Source of the DNA: an uncultured Acetatifactor sp.
Lineage (GTDB): Bacteria > Bacillota > Clostridia > Lachnospirales > Lachnospiraceae
Length of the DNA: 64,000 bases
Reading direction: 5' to 3'
Assembly (NCBI GenBank): GCA_910583845.1
Contig: CAJUAB010000013.1
Span: 67,504 to 131,503, forward strand
The position numbers and the translations under genes were made by a program. How positions within the stretch are numbered: the first letter of the stretch is position 1; each line of letters starts with the position of its first letter. The notes beneath the pieces were generated by a model. That model was not told where the DNA came from, made no database searches, and saw nothing but the letters and a program-made list of their open reading frames with translations. Below are positions 1 through 8,820 of the stretch, in pieces.

Positions 1-185
1 GTTGATCAGAGTCTGGAGGCCAGAAAGCATCCAGAGTCTGATCACAGGGGGAGGGTCACCCGGGGAGATGCGGAACTCTGAACAGCATGTCCCCGGGTGG
101 CTCGTTGATCAGAGTCTGGAGGCCAGAAAGCATCCAGAGTCTGATCACAGGGGGAGGGTCACCCGGGGAGATGCGGAACTCTGAA
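1..185. repeat. Tandem structured repeat, 103-bp unit (copy A of a dispersed family)
   Basis: An 82-bp block at 1-82 recurs at 104-185 without a visible change, separated by 21 bp, so the period is 103 bp. The unit holds two hairpins. Hairpin 1 pairs 3-17 with 30-44 with one mismatch. Hairpin 2 pairs CACCCGGGGA (57-66) with TCCCCGGGTG (90-99), with a further ATGC/GCAT pairing inside. The second unit ends after hairpin 2's left arm, about 10 bp before the ribosome binding site of the DUF4097 gene. The array may continue upstream of the window. A related copy with a different stem sequence lies at 59130-59250. An open frame through the block is explained by the repeat and is not called as a gene. 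Confidence 0.85.
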
Positions 186-204
186 TAAGAAAGGCATGGA
201 GATT

Positions 205-1128
205 ATGAAAAAATTTATGAAATTCAGTTTTGTGCTGGCATTAATGCTGATTATTGTAGGCGGCATACTTTATATGCTGGGCAGAAGGACGGGCGGCAGG
301 GAAGAGATGAATGAACTGCTGGAAGATTTCGGCGGCGGCTGGGCGGATATCAACGGCCTGCTACAGGACCAGCTGGGATCGTACAACATCGAGGAAGCAT
401 CCATTTTTACCGACGATCATGAGGTCTGGAAGGGAGATGTGGACCAGCAGGTGGTCTGTGACGGAGGCCTTACCGGACTGAATCTGGAGATCGGCGGCAG
501 CATGGTGGAGATCAGGAAATCCGATGATGAGAATATTCGCATCGTGGGCGAAAGCGTAGGAAAAATGCAGGCTTATTTGGAAGGCGGCGTACTGTTTGTG
601 AAGTCCGTGCGGCCAGCCAACCTGGCGCAGGAGATCAAAAGCAGCAATATCACGCTGTATCTGCCCGGGGAAACCGCTTCCCTGGAGGGGGTGACAGTGT
701 CTCTGGGGGCCGGTCAGCTGCATTTATCCGATCTGGAGGTGCAGAATATGGAGGCATCCGTCGGGGCCGGGCAGCTGGTGCTGGAGGAAATGGCCTTAGG
801 TTACCTGGATGTGTCCCTGGGGGCCGGAGAACTGCGGACTGTGGATGTGACGGCACAGATCCTGGAAGCCTCAGTCAGCGCGGGCAATATGGAGTATTCG
901 GGCACAATATTTGAAAGCGCCGTGATCAGCTGCTCCATGGGGAATATCAGTATGACGCTGGAAGGGGAGATGGAGGATTACAACTACCAGCTGAACTGCG
1001 CGGCAGGCAATATGGAGATTGACGGGGAAAGCTATAGCGGGGCGTCGGTGGACAGCTTTATCGACAATGGCTCGGCCAGGCTGATTGATATTGATTGCGC
1101 CATGGGCAATGTGGAAGTGGATTTCTGA
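205..1128 (+). CDS. DUF4097-type beta-strand repeat membrane protein
   Basis: The 307-aa protein starts with a basic stretch and one hydrophobic segment (about residues 5-25), so it is probably anchored in the cell membrane with its body outside. The rest is an acidic series of short strands with recurring motifs such as SLGAGQL, SVGAGQL, SLGAGEL, SAGNM and AMGNVEV, the pattern of DUF4097/adhesin-like beta-solenoids. No catalytic residues are visible and the role is unknown. An ATG at 196 is also possible, but it sits 1 bp from the AGAAAGG ribosome site, which favours 205. The gene directly follows the structured repeat at 1-185 and ends before a strong bidirectional terminator. Confidence 0.75.
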   Translation: MKKFMKFSFVLALMLIIVGGILYMLGRRTGGREEMNELLEDFGGGWADINGLLQDQLGSYNIEEASIFTDDHEVWKGDVDQQVVCDGGLTGLNLEIGGSMVEIRKSDDENIRIVGESVGKMQAYLEGGVLFVKSVRPANLAQEIKSSNITLYLPGETASLEGVTVSLGAGQLHLSDLEVQNMEASVGAGQLVLEEMALGYLDVSLGAGELRTVDVTAQILEASVSAGNMEYSGTIFESAVISCSMGNISMTLEGEMEDYNYQLNCAAGNMEIDGESYSGASVDSFIDNGSARLIDIDCAMGNVEVDF

Positions 1129-1173
1129 TGGAAAAGCCTGATTTCTTCGGGCAAAAATATTATACAGGCCTCG

Positions 1174-1203
1174 CGGGCCCCGGCAGATCACTGCCGGGGC
1201 CCG
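1174..1203. terminator. Bidirectional hairpin terminator between convergent genes
   Basis: CGGGCCCCGGCAG (1174-1186) pairs perfectly over 13 bp with 1191-1203 around the loop ATCA. It lies between the DUF4097 gene (+) and the S-component gene (-). The T-tract is weak on both sides, so termination is inferred from position and stem strength. Confidence 0.65.
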
Positions 1204-1206
1204 TAT

Positions 1207-2163
1207 TTACTCCATATCCGTTTTCTCGTCGGTCACCTGAATGAACAGCCCGGCTTTGCGCAGGGCAGGCCGCAGCGCCAGATAGAAGATGCTGGCGGCG
1301 ATGACGGCTACCACGGCATTGACGGAGGTGGTTACAGTGGCCATCTTGGCCAGGGCGGCGGACAGTTCCTGCGGGATTCCCAGCAGATACATCTTGTAAA
1401 AATATCCCACCAGCGGGTCGGCTACCATATTGAAGCCCATGCCGCAGACGCAGGCCAGCACGGTAACACCCGTGATATATTTCCTGGAGTGGGTACGGCT
1501 CAATTTGAATATCCCATGGGCTACCAGCCCCACAATCAGGCCGATGCACAGCTTAAGCAGGAAAGTCTTGGGAGCGCTGGTCACATAGGCGGTGGTCAGG
1601 TCTCCGATGGTCATGCCGATGGCGCCTGCCAGGCCGCCCCAGAAACCGCCCAGCAGCAGGGCGGCCAGTACACAGAATACATTGCCAAAGTGGAATGCCG
1701 TTTTGCCGGGCCCTACGGGAATGTCAATCTTAAACACGGCAAAGCCGATGTAGCACAGGGCGGCCATAAGACCTGCCATCGCCAGCCGCTTGATGTTTTC
1801 CCGGGGACTGATATTGCCGATCAGCGCGTTGTACAGGCCTCTGGCAACCAGCAGGAGGGAGAGAAACAGCGCGGTGAGCCCATAGGAGTAGGGACGCTCC
1901 TGACGGAGCTTCAGGGCGGCGAGCTCTGTCTGCTGTGCTTTCAGGGCCTCCAGGTCTCCGGCAGTCTCTCCGGCTTCCACAGATTTGATCGTCTCCTTGA
2001 CTTCCGACAGCTGGCTTCCGGTGGCCAGGGAGGCGGCGTAGCTGCCGCCGTGGGCATATATGGTGAAGGCTATGGCAGCGACCAGCAGGATCGCGCCCAC
2101 AATCAGCAGCAGGGTACTTTTTTCTCTTTTTCCGGATGAATTTTCATTTTGTTCTTTTTTCAT
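1207..2163 (-). CDS. ECF transporter S-component-like membrane protein
   Basis: This 318-aa protein has an N-terminal membrane segment, a roughly 50-residue soluble stretch likely to be helical, then about six membrane segments. The section around AFHFGNVFCVLAALLLGG and the following GGLAGAIGMTIGDL resembles the substrate-binding S components of energy-coupling-factor vitamin transporters. If so it would need the shared EcfA/EcfT module, which is not in this window. The substrate cannot be read from the sequence. The start at 2163 has GAGGAAG about 7 bp upstream; an in-frame ATG at 2238 is less likely. The N-terminal extension before the S-component fold is unusual. Confidence 0.7.
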   Translation of the reverse strand: MKKEQNENSSGKREKSTLLLIVGAILLVAAIAFTIYAHGGSYAASLATGSQLSEVKETIKSVEAGETAGDLEALKAQQTELAALKLRQERPYSYGLTALFLSLLLVARGLYNALIGNISPRENIKRLAMAGLMAALCYIGFAVFKIDIPVGPGKTAFHFGNVFCVLAALLLGGFWGGLAGAIGMTIGDLTTAYVTSAPKTFLLKLCIGLIVGLVAHGIFKLSRTHSRKYITGVTVLACVCGMGFNMVADPLVGYFYKMYLLGIPQELSAALAKMATVTTSVNAVVAVIAASIFYLALRPALRKAGLFIQVTDEKTDME

Positions 2164-2334
2164 AAACAGCTTCCTCACTATCCGCCGCGGATGCGGCTTT
2201 TTTCTCTGATCAGATGAATTGATCTCTATTTTACACAAAAGTGGCTATTCTAAAAGTGCCAAAATAAAACTTTTTTACCAGTCCAGTTTGGCTTCGGCCA
2301 GCTGAGAATGCTTTGATCCCGTATAAATTTTTGC

Positions 2335-2363
2335 TTGCAGGCGGTAAAAAAATGTGGTACACT
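2335..2363 (+). promoter_or_regulatory. SigA-type promoter in the 2.2-3.0 kb intergenic region
   Basis: TTGCAG (2335-2340), a 17-bp spacer, and TACACT (2358-2363). It is followed within about 35 bp by a ribosome site and a 54-codon frame. It is called from sequence pattern only. Confidence 0.5.
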
Positions 2364-2395
2364 CGACTTATATTTCGGGAAAGGTGGTGAGAGGT

Positions 2396-2560
2396 ATGAA
2401 GCGATACGAAGTCCTTTTGGCGAAGGAATTATTCCGTGGCAGTGACATCATACGCGGTTTTTCGTACAAAGTGGCGAGCGCAGGGGATAACTATGCCCTT
2501 TTTTGCAAACGGATTGTTTTGGATACCGCTCACCGTGTAAAGCGCTGCCCGGCGGCATGA
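2396..2560 (+). CDS. Possible 54-aa small protein or leader ORF
   Basis: The frame encodes a basic 54-aa peptide beginning MKRYEVLLAKELF. It has a promoter at 2335-2363 and AAGGTGG 8 bp before the ATG, which is why it is listed. I recognise no family, and no membrane segment or motif is visible. The frame ends just before the MITE-like element at 2590. It could be a genuine small gene, or a leader whose transcript runs towards the ABC operon at 2997. Confidence 0.35.
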   Translation: MKRYEVLLAKELFRGSDIIRGFSYKVASAGDNYALFCKRIVLDTAHRVKRCPAA

Positions 2561-2589
2561 CAGAGATATTTGTCATGCCATGGCGCTGG

Positions 2590-2747
2590 AGCGTGATTGA
2601 AAAATCATTTCCGCCAGCTGCACACCCCACTTTGCGTGATATTTGTGCCAGACTCAGGCTACATAGCCCGCTATGTGCCCTTCATTTGGCACAGATCTCC
2701 CACAAATTGTGACGCACATCTGACGGAAAGCATTTTTCGGACACGCT
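2590..2747. mobile_element. MITE-like element, degenerate copy (family 1)
   Basis: The ends AGCGTGATTGAAAA (2590-2603) and a degenerate TTTTCGGACACGCT (to 2747) are inverted repeats matching the perfect ends of the element at 15453-15562. The two elements also share an internal TTTGCG(T/C)GATAT stretch and an exact GTGACGCACATCTG. This copy carries an additional internal hairpin (GGCtACATAG / CTATGTgCC, near 2660-2690) and more mismatches, so it looks older. It encodes no transposase and would depend on one supplied elsewhere. Confidence 0.65.
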
Positions 2748-2916
2748 CTGATACATGGAAGATTCTGGGGTAGATTATGCCCTGCGCGGACCAAGCAGTC
2801 TGTGCAGGGTATTTTTGTGCCCTGAAACAGGAAATGTTTCAGCTGGCCCTGAGGCCGGCAACTTATGGAAAGAGTTTCACAATTGGCTGAACAATAGAAA
2901 ATTATGAGGGGAGAAG

Positions 2917-2937
2917 TTTGGAAGTAAAACTTCCAAA
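2917..2937. promoter_or_regulatory. Inverted repeat upstream of the ABC operon
   Basis: TTTGGAAGT (2917-2925), AAA, ACTTCCAAA (2929-2937) form a perfect 9-bp inverted repeat about 60 bp before the first ABC gene. It could be a repressor operator or a small leader hairpin. No regulator gene is adjacent. Confidence 0.45.
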
Positions 2938-2996
2938 TATCGATTGGTGCAATACCGCAGGCACAGCCAGCGGTATGCGGAAGGAGGTAAAATGAA

Positions 2997-3767
2997 ATGT
3001 ATGGCAAATATGCAATGACTGTCCGGATGTCCGCGCGGGCCAGAACAAACGGCGGCCTGCTGTATCTTGTACCGGAAATATTCATGAGGCTGGTCTATCT
3101 GGTGCCTCTTTTGTTTATCTGGAGAGTGCTGGCGGAGAGCGGCGCGGAGGTGGAAATGTCGGTTTCGCAGCTGTTGAGCTACACTTATATCAATGTTGTC
3201 GCGGCGGATCTGATGGTCGTGAATACCTGTCTGTCGGCCTGGGACTTTGACACCAGAAGCATGGAAATGTTTACCCGCCCCATGTCGGTGTTCGGGCAGG
3301 TGATCGCGAGGACGGTGGGAGAGTGGATGCCGATGCTGGTTCTGTTTTCGGTTCCCATGCTGCTGCTGGCCCCGTTTTGGGGGATCGGGGTGCTGCCCCG
3401 GACCCTCTGGGCGGTTCCGTCGCTGTTTTTAAGCATATCCCTGGGATTCGCGTTTGAGTTTCTATTTTATTGTGTGACGGTCAGACTGCGCAATGTCTCC
3501 TGGCTTACTTATGTGATCAGGAGCGCCATCGTCTCCTTTTTTTCGGGGACGGTGATTCCTTTCCGGATTTTGCCTTTCGGGATGGACAGATGGATTGCCT
3601 GCCAGCCCTTCGGAAGCCTGGGGGGCGCCTTCCTGGCATTGTACGTGGGGAGCGCCGAGGCGGCGGAGGTTTTGCCGCTGCAGCTTTTCTGGAATGTGAT
3701 CATGTGGGCCGCCGCAATCTGCTGGTTTTGGAGGTCAAGAGAGAGGATGGTGAGCTTTGGTGGATAA
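2997..3767 (+). CDS. ABC-2 type transporter permease, subunit 1
   Basis: A 256-aa protein with about six hydrophobic segments and no soluble domain. It resembles the ABC-2/DUF990 permeases that work in pairs with a daunorubicin-resistance-type ATPase. It would form half of a membrane pore for export of an unknown substrate. AAGGAGG (2981-2987) lies 9 bp before ATG 2997. A closer ATG at 2992 opens only an 8-codon frame and is not the start. It is the first gene of a tightly coupled operon with two permeases and one ATPase; its last codons overlap the next gene. Confidence 0.8.
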   Translation: MYGKYAMTVRMSARARTNGGLLYLVPEIFMRLVYLVPLLFIWRVLAESGAEVEMSVSQLLSYTYINVVAADLMVVNTCLSAWDFDTRSMEMFTRPMSVFGQVIARTVGEWMPMLVLFSVPMLLLAPFWGIGVLPRTLWAVPSLFLSISLGFAFEFLFYCVTVRLRNVSWLTYVIRSAIVSFFSGTVIPFRILPFGMDRWIACQPFGSLGGAFLALYVGSAEAAEVLPLQLFWNVIMWAAAICWFWRSRERMVSFGG

Positions 3768-4602
3768 CAGGGTATCCGTGAAGAGATATTTTAGGCTGCT
3801 GGGGATTTACGCCAGGATGGATCTGGCTTCCCTGGCGCGGGACGGAAAGTTTATGGCCCTTGTCATAGCGGCGGATCTGATTTCCAACATATCGGCCGTA
3901 TCCGGCATATTTCTGCTGGCCTGGAAATTCGGGGGGATCGGCGGCATGGATCGCTTCGAGGTCCTGTTTATGCTGGCATACGGCAATCTTGTCATGGGTT
4001 TTCTGAATATGATGGGCGGCTGCAACGCGCTGTTTCCCAGCAGGATTATCGGCAGAGGCCAGTGGGAGCATATGTTTGTCATGCCGCTTCCCTATGGGGT
4101 ACAGCTCACGGTGGGGATTTTTCCTTTTACCGGCTCCAGCACCTTTTTGTCGGGAGCCGCGCTGCTGATCGTGGCGCTGTGCAATCTGGAGGCCTCTCTG
4201 CCGTGGTGGTGGCCGGGACTGCTGGTCCTTCTGCTGGCTGTCAGCATGGTGATTGTAGTGGCGCTCTCCTATCTGCTTTCCAGCCTTGCCTTTTATGCTC
4301 CGGTGCAGTGTGAGGAAATATCCTCCACCGTGATATACAGCGTGGAGCGTACCATGACGTTTCCGCTGTCGGGTATGCCGGCCTATGTGCGGTATCCGCT
4401 GCTGACGCTTTTTCCCGCAGGGCTTACGGCCTGGTTTCCCACAATGATCCTGCTGGGTAAGACGGCCACGTTTGAAACTTTTTATCCCACGGCCTTCGCG
4501 CTTTTCGCGTCGCTGTCCGCGGCTTGTTTTTTTAAGAAAGGATTTCGATATTATGTCAAAAAAGGAATTAACAGATATGTCCCGGGCGGACATCGCTCCT
4601 GA
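3757..4602 (+). CDS. ABC-2 type transporter permease, subunit 2
   Basis: A 281-aa membrane protein with six hydrophobic segments, partner of the preceding permease. The start is inferred to be TTG 3757 or GTG 3760, because no ATG precedes the conserved N-terminus; GAGAGG lies about 10 bp upstream of the TTG. The frame overlaps the end of the first permease by 11 bp, and its own end overlaps the ATPase gene by 50 bp, which points to translational coupling. The order permease-permease-ATPase is typical of DUF990-type exporters. The substrate is unknown. Confidence 0.78.
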   Translation: MVDNRVSVKRYFRLLGIYARMDLASLARDGKFMALVIAADLISNISAVSGIFLLAWKFGGIGGMDRFEVLFMLAYGNLVMGFLNMMGGCNALFPSRIIGRGQWEHMFVMPLPYGVQLTVGIFPFTGSSTFLSGAALLIVALCNLEASLPWWWPGLLVLLLAVSMVIVVALSYLLSSLAFYAPVQCEEISSTVIYSVERTMTFPLSGMPAYVRYPLLTLFPAGLTAWFPTMILLGKTATFETFYPTAFALFASLSAACFFKKGFRYYVKKGINRYVPGGHRS

Positions 4603-5569
4603 GCATACGGCGGTTATGGTAGATTCCGTCAGCAAAATATTTACACAATGGCAGAAAAAAGAGGGGGGCGGAAATATTTTCCGGCAGCATAAAAAGACCA
4701 TAGCCGCGCTGGAGGATATCACTTTTCAGATTGAAAAGGGGGAGTTCGTGGCCTATGCGGGGCCCAACGGAGCGGGCAAGAGCACGACCATGAAACTGCT
4801 GGCCGGTATGCTCCGGCCCACACAGGGAAGGATCTCTGTGCTGGGAATGTCACCGGAAAAGGACAGAATCCCGCTGATGAAAAGGCTGGGGGTTTTGTTT
4901 GGAAACCGGACGGAGCTCTGGTGGGATCACCCGGTGATACAGAGTTTTGAATGGAAAAAGGTGGTATGGGATATTCCGGACGGGGTCTATAGGCGGAATC
5001 TGGAAAGGATGAGGGAGCTGCTGGAGATCGACGGGATTCTGAATACCTTTGCCCGGGAATTGTCGCTGGGGCAGCGGATGAGGGCGGATCTGGCCATGAT
5101 GCTGCTGCACTCTCCGGAACTGATTCTGCTGGATGAGCCGACCCTTGGCCTGGATGTGGTGGCGAAACGGCAGATGATAGAATTTCTGAAAAAAATAAAC
5201 CGGGAAGACGGTGTGACAATTCTGGTGACAAGTCATGATATGGATGACCTCGAAGAGATGGCGCGGAGAATCCTGATGATCTCGAAGGGAAGACTTGCCT
5301 ATGACGGAGATTTCGACGGACTGCGCCTGCTGACAGGAAATATGACGCATTTTACGGTGACCACCGATGGCGGACAGCCGGAGCTTGCGGGCTGCCGCCT
5401 GCTGGGCGGGCAGCACGGCGCCTTTGAATATGAAGCGGATTTGTCCCGCACGTCCATCCGGCTTTTGCTGGAGATGCTGTCCCACGTTGACGGGATCAGG
5501 GATGTGGAGATCAGACGGGCTCCCATCGAGCAGATCATCGCGCAGCTGTATCAGGCATGGAAGAGCTGA
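4553..5569 (+). CDS. ABC transporter ATP-binding protein
   Basis: A 338-aa cytoplasmic ATPase. The Walker A motif GPNGAGKST is at residues 70-78. It is followed by an LSLGQRMRADLA signature, Walker B LILLDEPTLGLD and a switch His in TSHDMDD. The roughly 80-residue C-terminal tail is typical of DrrA-like exporters. It energises the two permeases encoded just upstream, with which it overlaps. The start at 4553 (MSKKELTDM) has AAAGGA about 10 bp before it; an upstream in-frame ATG at 4472 would lie deep in the permease gene and lacks a ribosome site. Substrate unknown. Confidence 0.85.
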   Translation: MSKKELTDMSRADIAPEHTAVMVDSVSKIFTQWQKKEGGGNIFRQHKKTIAALEDITFQIEKGEFVAYAGPNGAGKSTTMKLLAGMLRPTQGRISVLGMSPEKDRIPLMKRLGVLFGNRTELWWDHPVIQSFEWKKVVWDIPDGVYRRNLERMRELLEIDGILNTFARELSLGQRMRADLAMMLLHSPELILLDEPTLGLDVVAKRQMIEFLKKINREDGVTILVTSHDMDDLEEMARRILMISKGRLAYDGDFDGLRLLTGNMTHFTVTTDGGQPELAGCRLLGGQHGAFEYEADLSRTSIRLLLEMLSHVDGIRDVEIRRAPIEQIIAQLYQAWKS

Positions 5570-5585
5570 ATGCCGCAAAAATACC

Positions 5586-5614
5586 TTGACAAAGCCCCTG
5601 CGCTGCATTAAGAT
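5586..5614 (+). promoter_or_regulatory. Promoter of the valS T-box transcript
   Basis: TTGACA (5586-5591), a 17-bp spacer, TAAGAT (5609-5614). This is a near-consensus SigA promoter directly upstream of the T-box leader. Confidence 0.75.
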
Positions 5615-5616
5615 AG

Positions 5617-5990
5617 TACGCAGACAAAGGCAGTGACAAAGAGGAGTAGGAATGACCCCTTGTCAGAGAGGGCGGCTGTGGAAACACGCTGGGAGGCCGC
5701 CTGAAGGAAGGCATTCCGAAGGTAGCTTTCGAGCCGGTTCCTGAAAGAGACGCATGGAAGGTTTTTTTGCCGGGTATGGGCGCAGATTGGTGGCAGGTAT
5801 GCCACGGCAGGATATGCCACGGCAGGATGCGCCATGGCGTGAGTAGGGATGCACGGTTTATCCCCGTTAGCGGATAGGACTTTATATAGAAGAAAGTCGC
5901 GGAGACGGGCGTTGAGAGATGTCCGTGAACAAAGGTGGTAACGCGCAGGGGCGCCCTTTGCAGGCCGGAAGGTCCGCAGAGGGCTTTTTG
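5617..5990 (+). promoter_or_regulatory. T-box riboswitch leader of valS
   Basis: The leader contains GAGTAGG and CAGAGAGG stem-I elements, the T-box core AAAGGTGGTAACGCG (5931-5945) and a terminator at 5953-5989. It senses uncharged tRNA, expected to be tRNA-Val from the downstream gene. Binding of uncharged tRNA would stabilise the antiterminator and allow transcription into valS. A GTA within GAAGGTAGC (about 5722-5724) is a candidate valine specifier, but I could not fold stem I well enough to be sure. Three near-identical 15-bp direct repeats at 5792-5835, each able to form a GGCA/TGCC hairpin, lie between stem I and the antiterminator. Confidence 0.85.
5953..5989 (+). terminator. T-box regulated terminator
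   Basis: GCCCTTTGC (5953-5961) pairs with GCAGAGGGC (5976-5984) with one mismatch, followed by T5 (5985-5989). The left arm overlaps the sequence that would form the antiterminator with the T-box core. Confidence 0.75.
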
Positions 5991-6033
5991 ATGCGCGCTG
6001 CCCCGAATTATATTGATCGCAAGGAGAAAAAGT

Positions 6034-8694
6034 ATGAGCAGAGAGTTGGCTAAGACCTATGACCCCAAGGGCATAGAGGACAGACTGTACGAGAAATGGC
6101 TGCGGAAAAAATATTTTCACGCGGAGGTGGACCACAGCAGAACCCCCTTTACCATCGTGATTCCGCCCCCGAATATCACCGGGCAGCTGCATATGGGCCA
6201 TGCGCTGGACAATACCATGCAGGATATTCTGATCCGCTTCAAGAGGATGCAGGGCTATAATGCCCTGTGGCAGCCGGGGACGGATCACGCGTCCATCGCC
6301 ACCGAGGTCAGGATTATCGGGAAGCTGAAAGAGGAGGGCATCGACAAGCACGACCTGGGCCGGGAGAAATTCCTGGAGCGCGCCTGGGAGTGGAAAAAAG
6401 AGTATGGCGGCCGTATCATCTCTCAGCTGAAAAAGATGGGTTCCTCCTGCGACTGGGACAGGGAGCGGTTCACCATGGACGAGGGCTGCAACAAGGCCGT
6501 CACGGAAGTGTTTGTGAAGATGCATGAGAAAGGCTATATCTATAAGGGAGCCCGGATTATCAACTGGTGCCCTGTGTGCAATACCTCCATCTCCGACGCG
6601 GAGGTGGAATACCAGGAGCAGGCGGGACATCTCTGGCATATCAGATACCCGGTCATGAGGGAGGACGGCACTCCCAGCGACACGGAGTTTCTGACCTTTG
6701 CCACCACCCGGCCCGAGACCATGCTGGGCGATACGGCTGTGGCTATCCATCCCGAGGACGAACGGTACCGGCATCTCATCGGAAGGAGCGTGATGCTGCC
6801 CATTATGAACCGGGTGATCCCGGTGGTCACTGACACCTATGTGGACCGGGAGTTTGGGACCGGTGTGGTGAAGATTACCCCCGCCCATGATCCCAATGAC
6901 TTTGAGGTGGGCAAACGCCATGACCTTCCCGTGATCAACGTGATGAACGACGACGCCACCATCAATGAAAACGGGGGCGCCTATGCGGGCATGGACCGCT
7001 ATGAGGCCCGAAAGGCCATTGTGGCGGAGCTGGAGCGGCAGGGCCTGCTGGTGAAGATAGAGGATTATTCCCACAATGTGGGGACCCATGACCGCTGTAA
7101 GACCACCATCGAGCCTCTGGTAAAGGAGCAGTGGTTCGTGAAGATGGAGGAATTGATCAAGCCCGCGGTGGAGGCGGTGAAAAAGGGCGAGATCCGGCTG
7201 ATTCCCGAGCGTATGGAAAAGACCTATTACAACTGGACCGACAATATCCGGGACTGGTGTATCAGCCGCCAGCTGTGGTGGGGGCACCGGATTCCCGCCT
7301 ATACCTGCGATAAATGCGGGGAGGTGACGGTGGCCAGGGAAATGCCGGAGCGCTGTCCTAAGTGCGGCCACGCGCATCTGACCCAGGACCCGGATACTCT
7401 GGACACCTGGTTTTCCTCCGCCCTTTGGCCCTTTGAGACGCTGGGCTGGCCGAATCAGACGGAGGATTTAAAGTATTTTTATCCCACGGATGTGCTGGTT
7501 ACCGGCTATGATATCATCTTTTTCTGGGTAATCCGGATGATTTTCTCCGGCTATGAGCAGATGGGGGAGAAGCCCTTTAAGACCGTGCTGTTTCACGGAC
7601 TGGTCCGGGACAGCCAGGGGCGCAAGATGAGCAAATCCCTGGGCAACGGCATCGACCCTCTGGAGATCATTGACAAATATGGCGCGGACGCCCTGCGTCT
7701 GACGCTGATCACCGGCAATGCCCCCGGCAACGATATGCGTTTTTATTTTGAGAGGGTGGAAAACAGCCGCAATTTCGCCAACAAGGTGTGGAATGCCTCC
7801 CGCTTTATTCTGATGAATATGGAGGGCAAGGAAGTGACGGAGCCCGCCGCCGGGGATCTGGAGCCCGCGGATCAGTGGATTCTGTCCAGATTGAACACTT
7901 TGATCAGGGATGTCACCGACAATATGGAGAATTTTGAGCTGGGTATCGCCGTGCAGAAGGTGTACGACTTTATCTGGGATGAGTTCTGCGACTGGTATAT
8001 CGAGATGGTAAAACCCCGTCTGTACGATACGGACGATGCCGCCAGCCAGAACGGGGCGCTGTGGACTCTGCGGACGGTGCTCATCGACGCGCTCAAGCTC
8101 CTGCATCCCTATATGCCCTTTATCACGGAGGAGATCTTCTGCAGCCTGCAGTCGGAGGAGGAATCCATCATGATCAGCAGCTGGCCGACGTATAAGGAGG
8201 AGCGCTGTTATGAGGCCCAGGAGAAAGCCATCGGGATCATCAAGGAGGCTGTGCGGGGCATCCGGAATGTGCGCAGCGAGATGAACGTGCCGCCCAGCCG
8301 CAAGGCCAGCGTGTTCGTGGTCAGCGGGGAGCAGAAGATTCTGGATATCTTTGAAGAGGGAAAATTGTTTTTCGCCTCTTTGGCGTATGCCGGCGAAGTG
8401 GCCACCCGGCGGGACAAGGCAGGGATTCCGGAGGACGCGGTGTCCGTGGTGATTCCCGGTGCCACCCTGTATATGCCCTTTGCGGAGCTGGTGGACATTG
8501 CCCAGGAAGTGGAGCGCCTGCGGAAAGAGGAGAAACGCTTGCAGGGAGAGCTGTCCAGGGTCAACGGCATGCTGAATAACGAGAAATTTTTGTCCAAGGC
8601 TCCCGAGGCCAAGATTCAGGAGGAGAGGGAGAAGCTGGCAAAGTACACCCGGATGATGGAGCAGGTAAAATTGCGCTTGCAACAGCTGGATTAG
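6034..8694 (+). CDS. valS: Valyl-tRNA synthetase
   Basis: An 886-aa class I aminoacyl-tRNA synthetase that charges tRNA-Val and edits misactivated threonine. The HMGH signature is at residues 53-56 and KMSKS at 531-535. A CP1 editing domain lies between them, with TTRPETMLGDTAVA visible. There is a zinc-ribbon-like CDKCGE...CPKCGH segment after the editing domain, and a C-terminal coiled coil ends the protein. Length and motif order fit bacterial ValRS. AAGGAG lies 8 bp before ATG 6034. Expression is controlled by the T-box leader at 5617-5990. Confidence 0.97.
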   Translation: MSRELAKTYDPKGIEDRLYEKWLRKKYFHAEVDHSRTPFTIVIPPPNITGQLHMGHALDNTMQDILIRFKRMQGYNALWQPGTDHASIATEVRIIGKLKEEGIDKHDLGREKFLERAWEWKKEYGGRIISQLKKMGSSCDWDRERFTMDEGCNKAVTEVFVKMHEKGYIYKGARIINWCPVCNTSISDAEVEYQEQAGHLWHIRYPVMREDGTPSDTEFLTFATTRPETMLGDTAVAIHPEDERYRHLIGRSVMLPIMNRVIPVVTDTYVDREFGTGVVKITPAHDPNDFEVGKRHDLPVINVMNDDATINENGGAYAGMDRYEARKAIVAELERQGLLVKIEDYSHNVGTHDRCKTTIEPLVKEQWFVKMEELIKPAVEAVKKGEIRLIPERMEKTYYNWTDNIRDWCISRQLWWGHRIPAYTCDKCGEVTVAREMPERCPKCGHAHLTQDPDTLDTWFSSALWPFETLGWPNQTEDLKYFYPTDVLVTGYDIIFFWVIRMIFSGYEQMGEKPFKTVLFHGLVRDSQGRKMSKSLGNGIDPLEIIDKYGADALRLTLITGNAPGNDMRFYFERVENSRNFANKVWNASRFILMNMEGKEVTEPAAGDLEPADQWILSRLNTLIRDVTDNMENFELGIAVQKVYDFIWDEFCDWYIEMVKPRLYDTDDAASQNGALWTLRTVLIDALKLLHPYMPFITEEIFCSLQSEEESIMISSWPTYKEERCYEAQEKAIGIIKEAVRGIRNVRSEMNVPPSRKASVFVVSGEQKILDIFEEGKLFFASLAYAGEVATRRDKAGIPEDAVSVVIPGATLYMPFAELVDIAQEVERLRKEEKRLQGELSRVNGMLNNEKFLSKAPEAKIQEEREKLAKYTRMMEQVKLRLQQLD

Positions 8695-8748
8695 TGCGGT
8701 ACAATAGGTGAGATATTTTTGCGACCGGCTTTTTCGGGGAAAGACAGG

Positions 8749-8779
8749 AGGAGTCCGCAGGAAGCTGCGGGCTCCTTTT
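8749..8779 (+). terminator. Intrinsic terminator after valS
   Basis: AGGAGTCCGCAG (8749-8760), loop GAAG, CTGCGGGCTCCT (8765-8776) and a T-tract to 8779. It separates valS from folC. Confidence 0.85.
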
Positions 8780-8820
8780 AGCGGCCGTCCATACTGTACA
8801 ATGGAAAGCGGGATAATGAT

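Noticed and set aside
2..184. 60-codon frame at the window start
   Set aside because: It lies wholly in the structured tandem repeat and has no ribosome site.
5608..7377. Long open frame on the minus strand opposite valS
   Set aside because: It mirrors the G+C-rich codon pattern of valS and the T-box, has no ribosome site and no recognisable domain.
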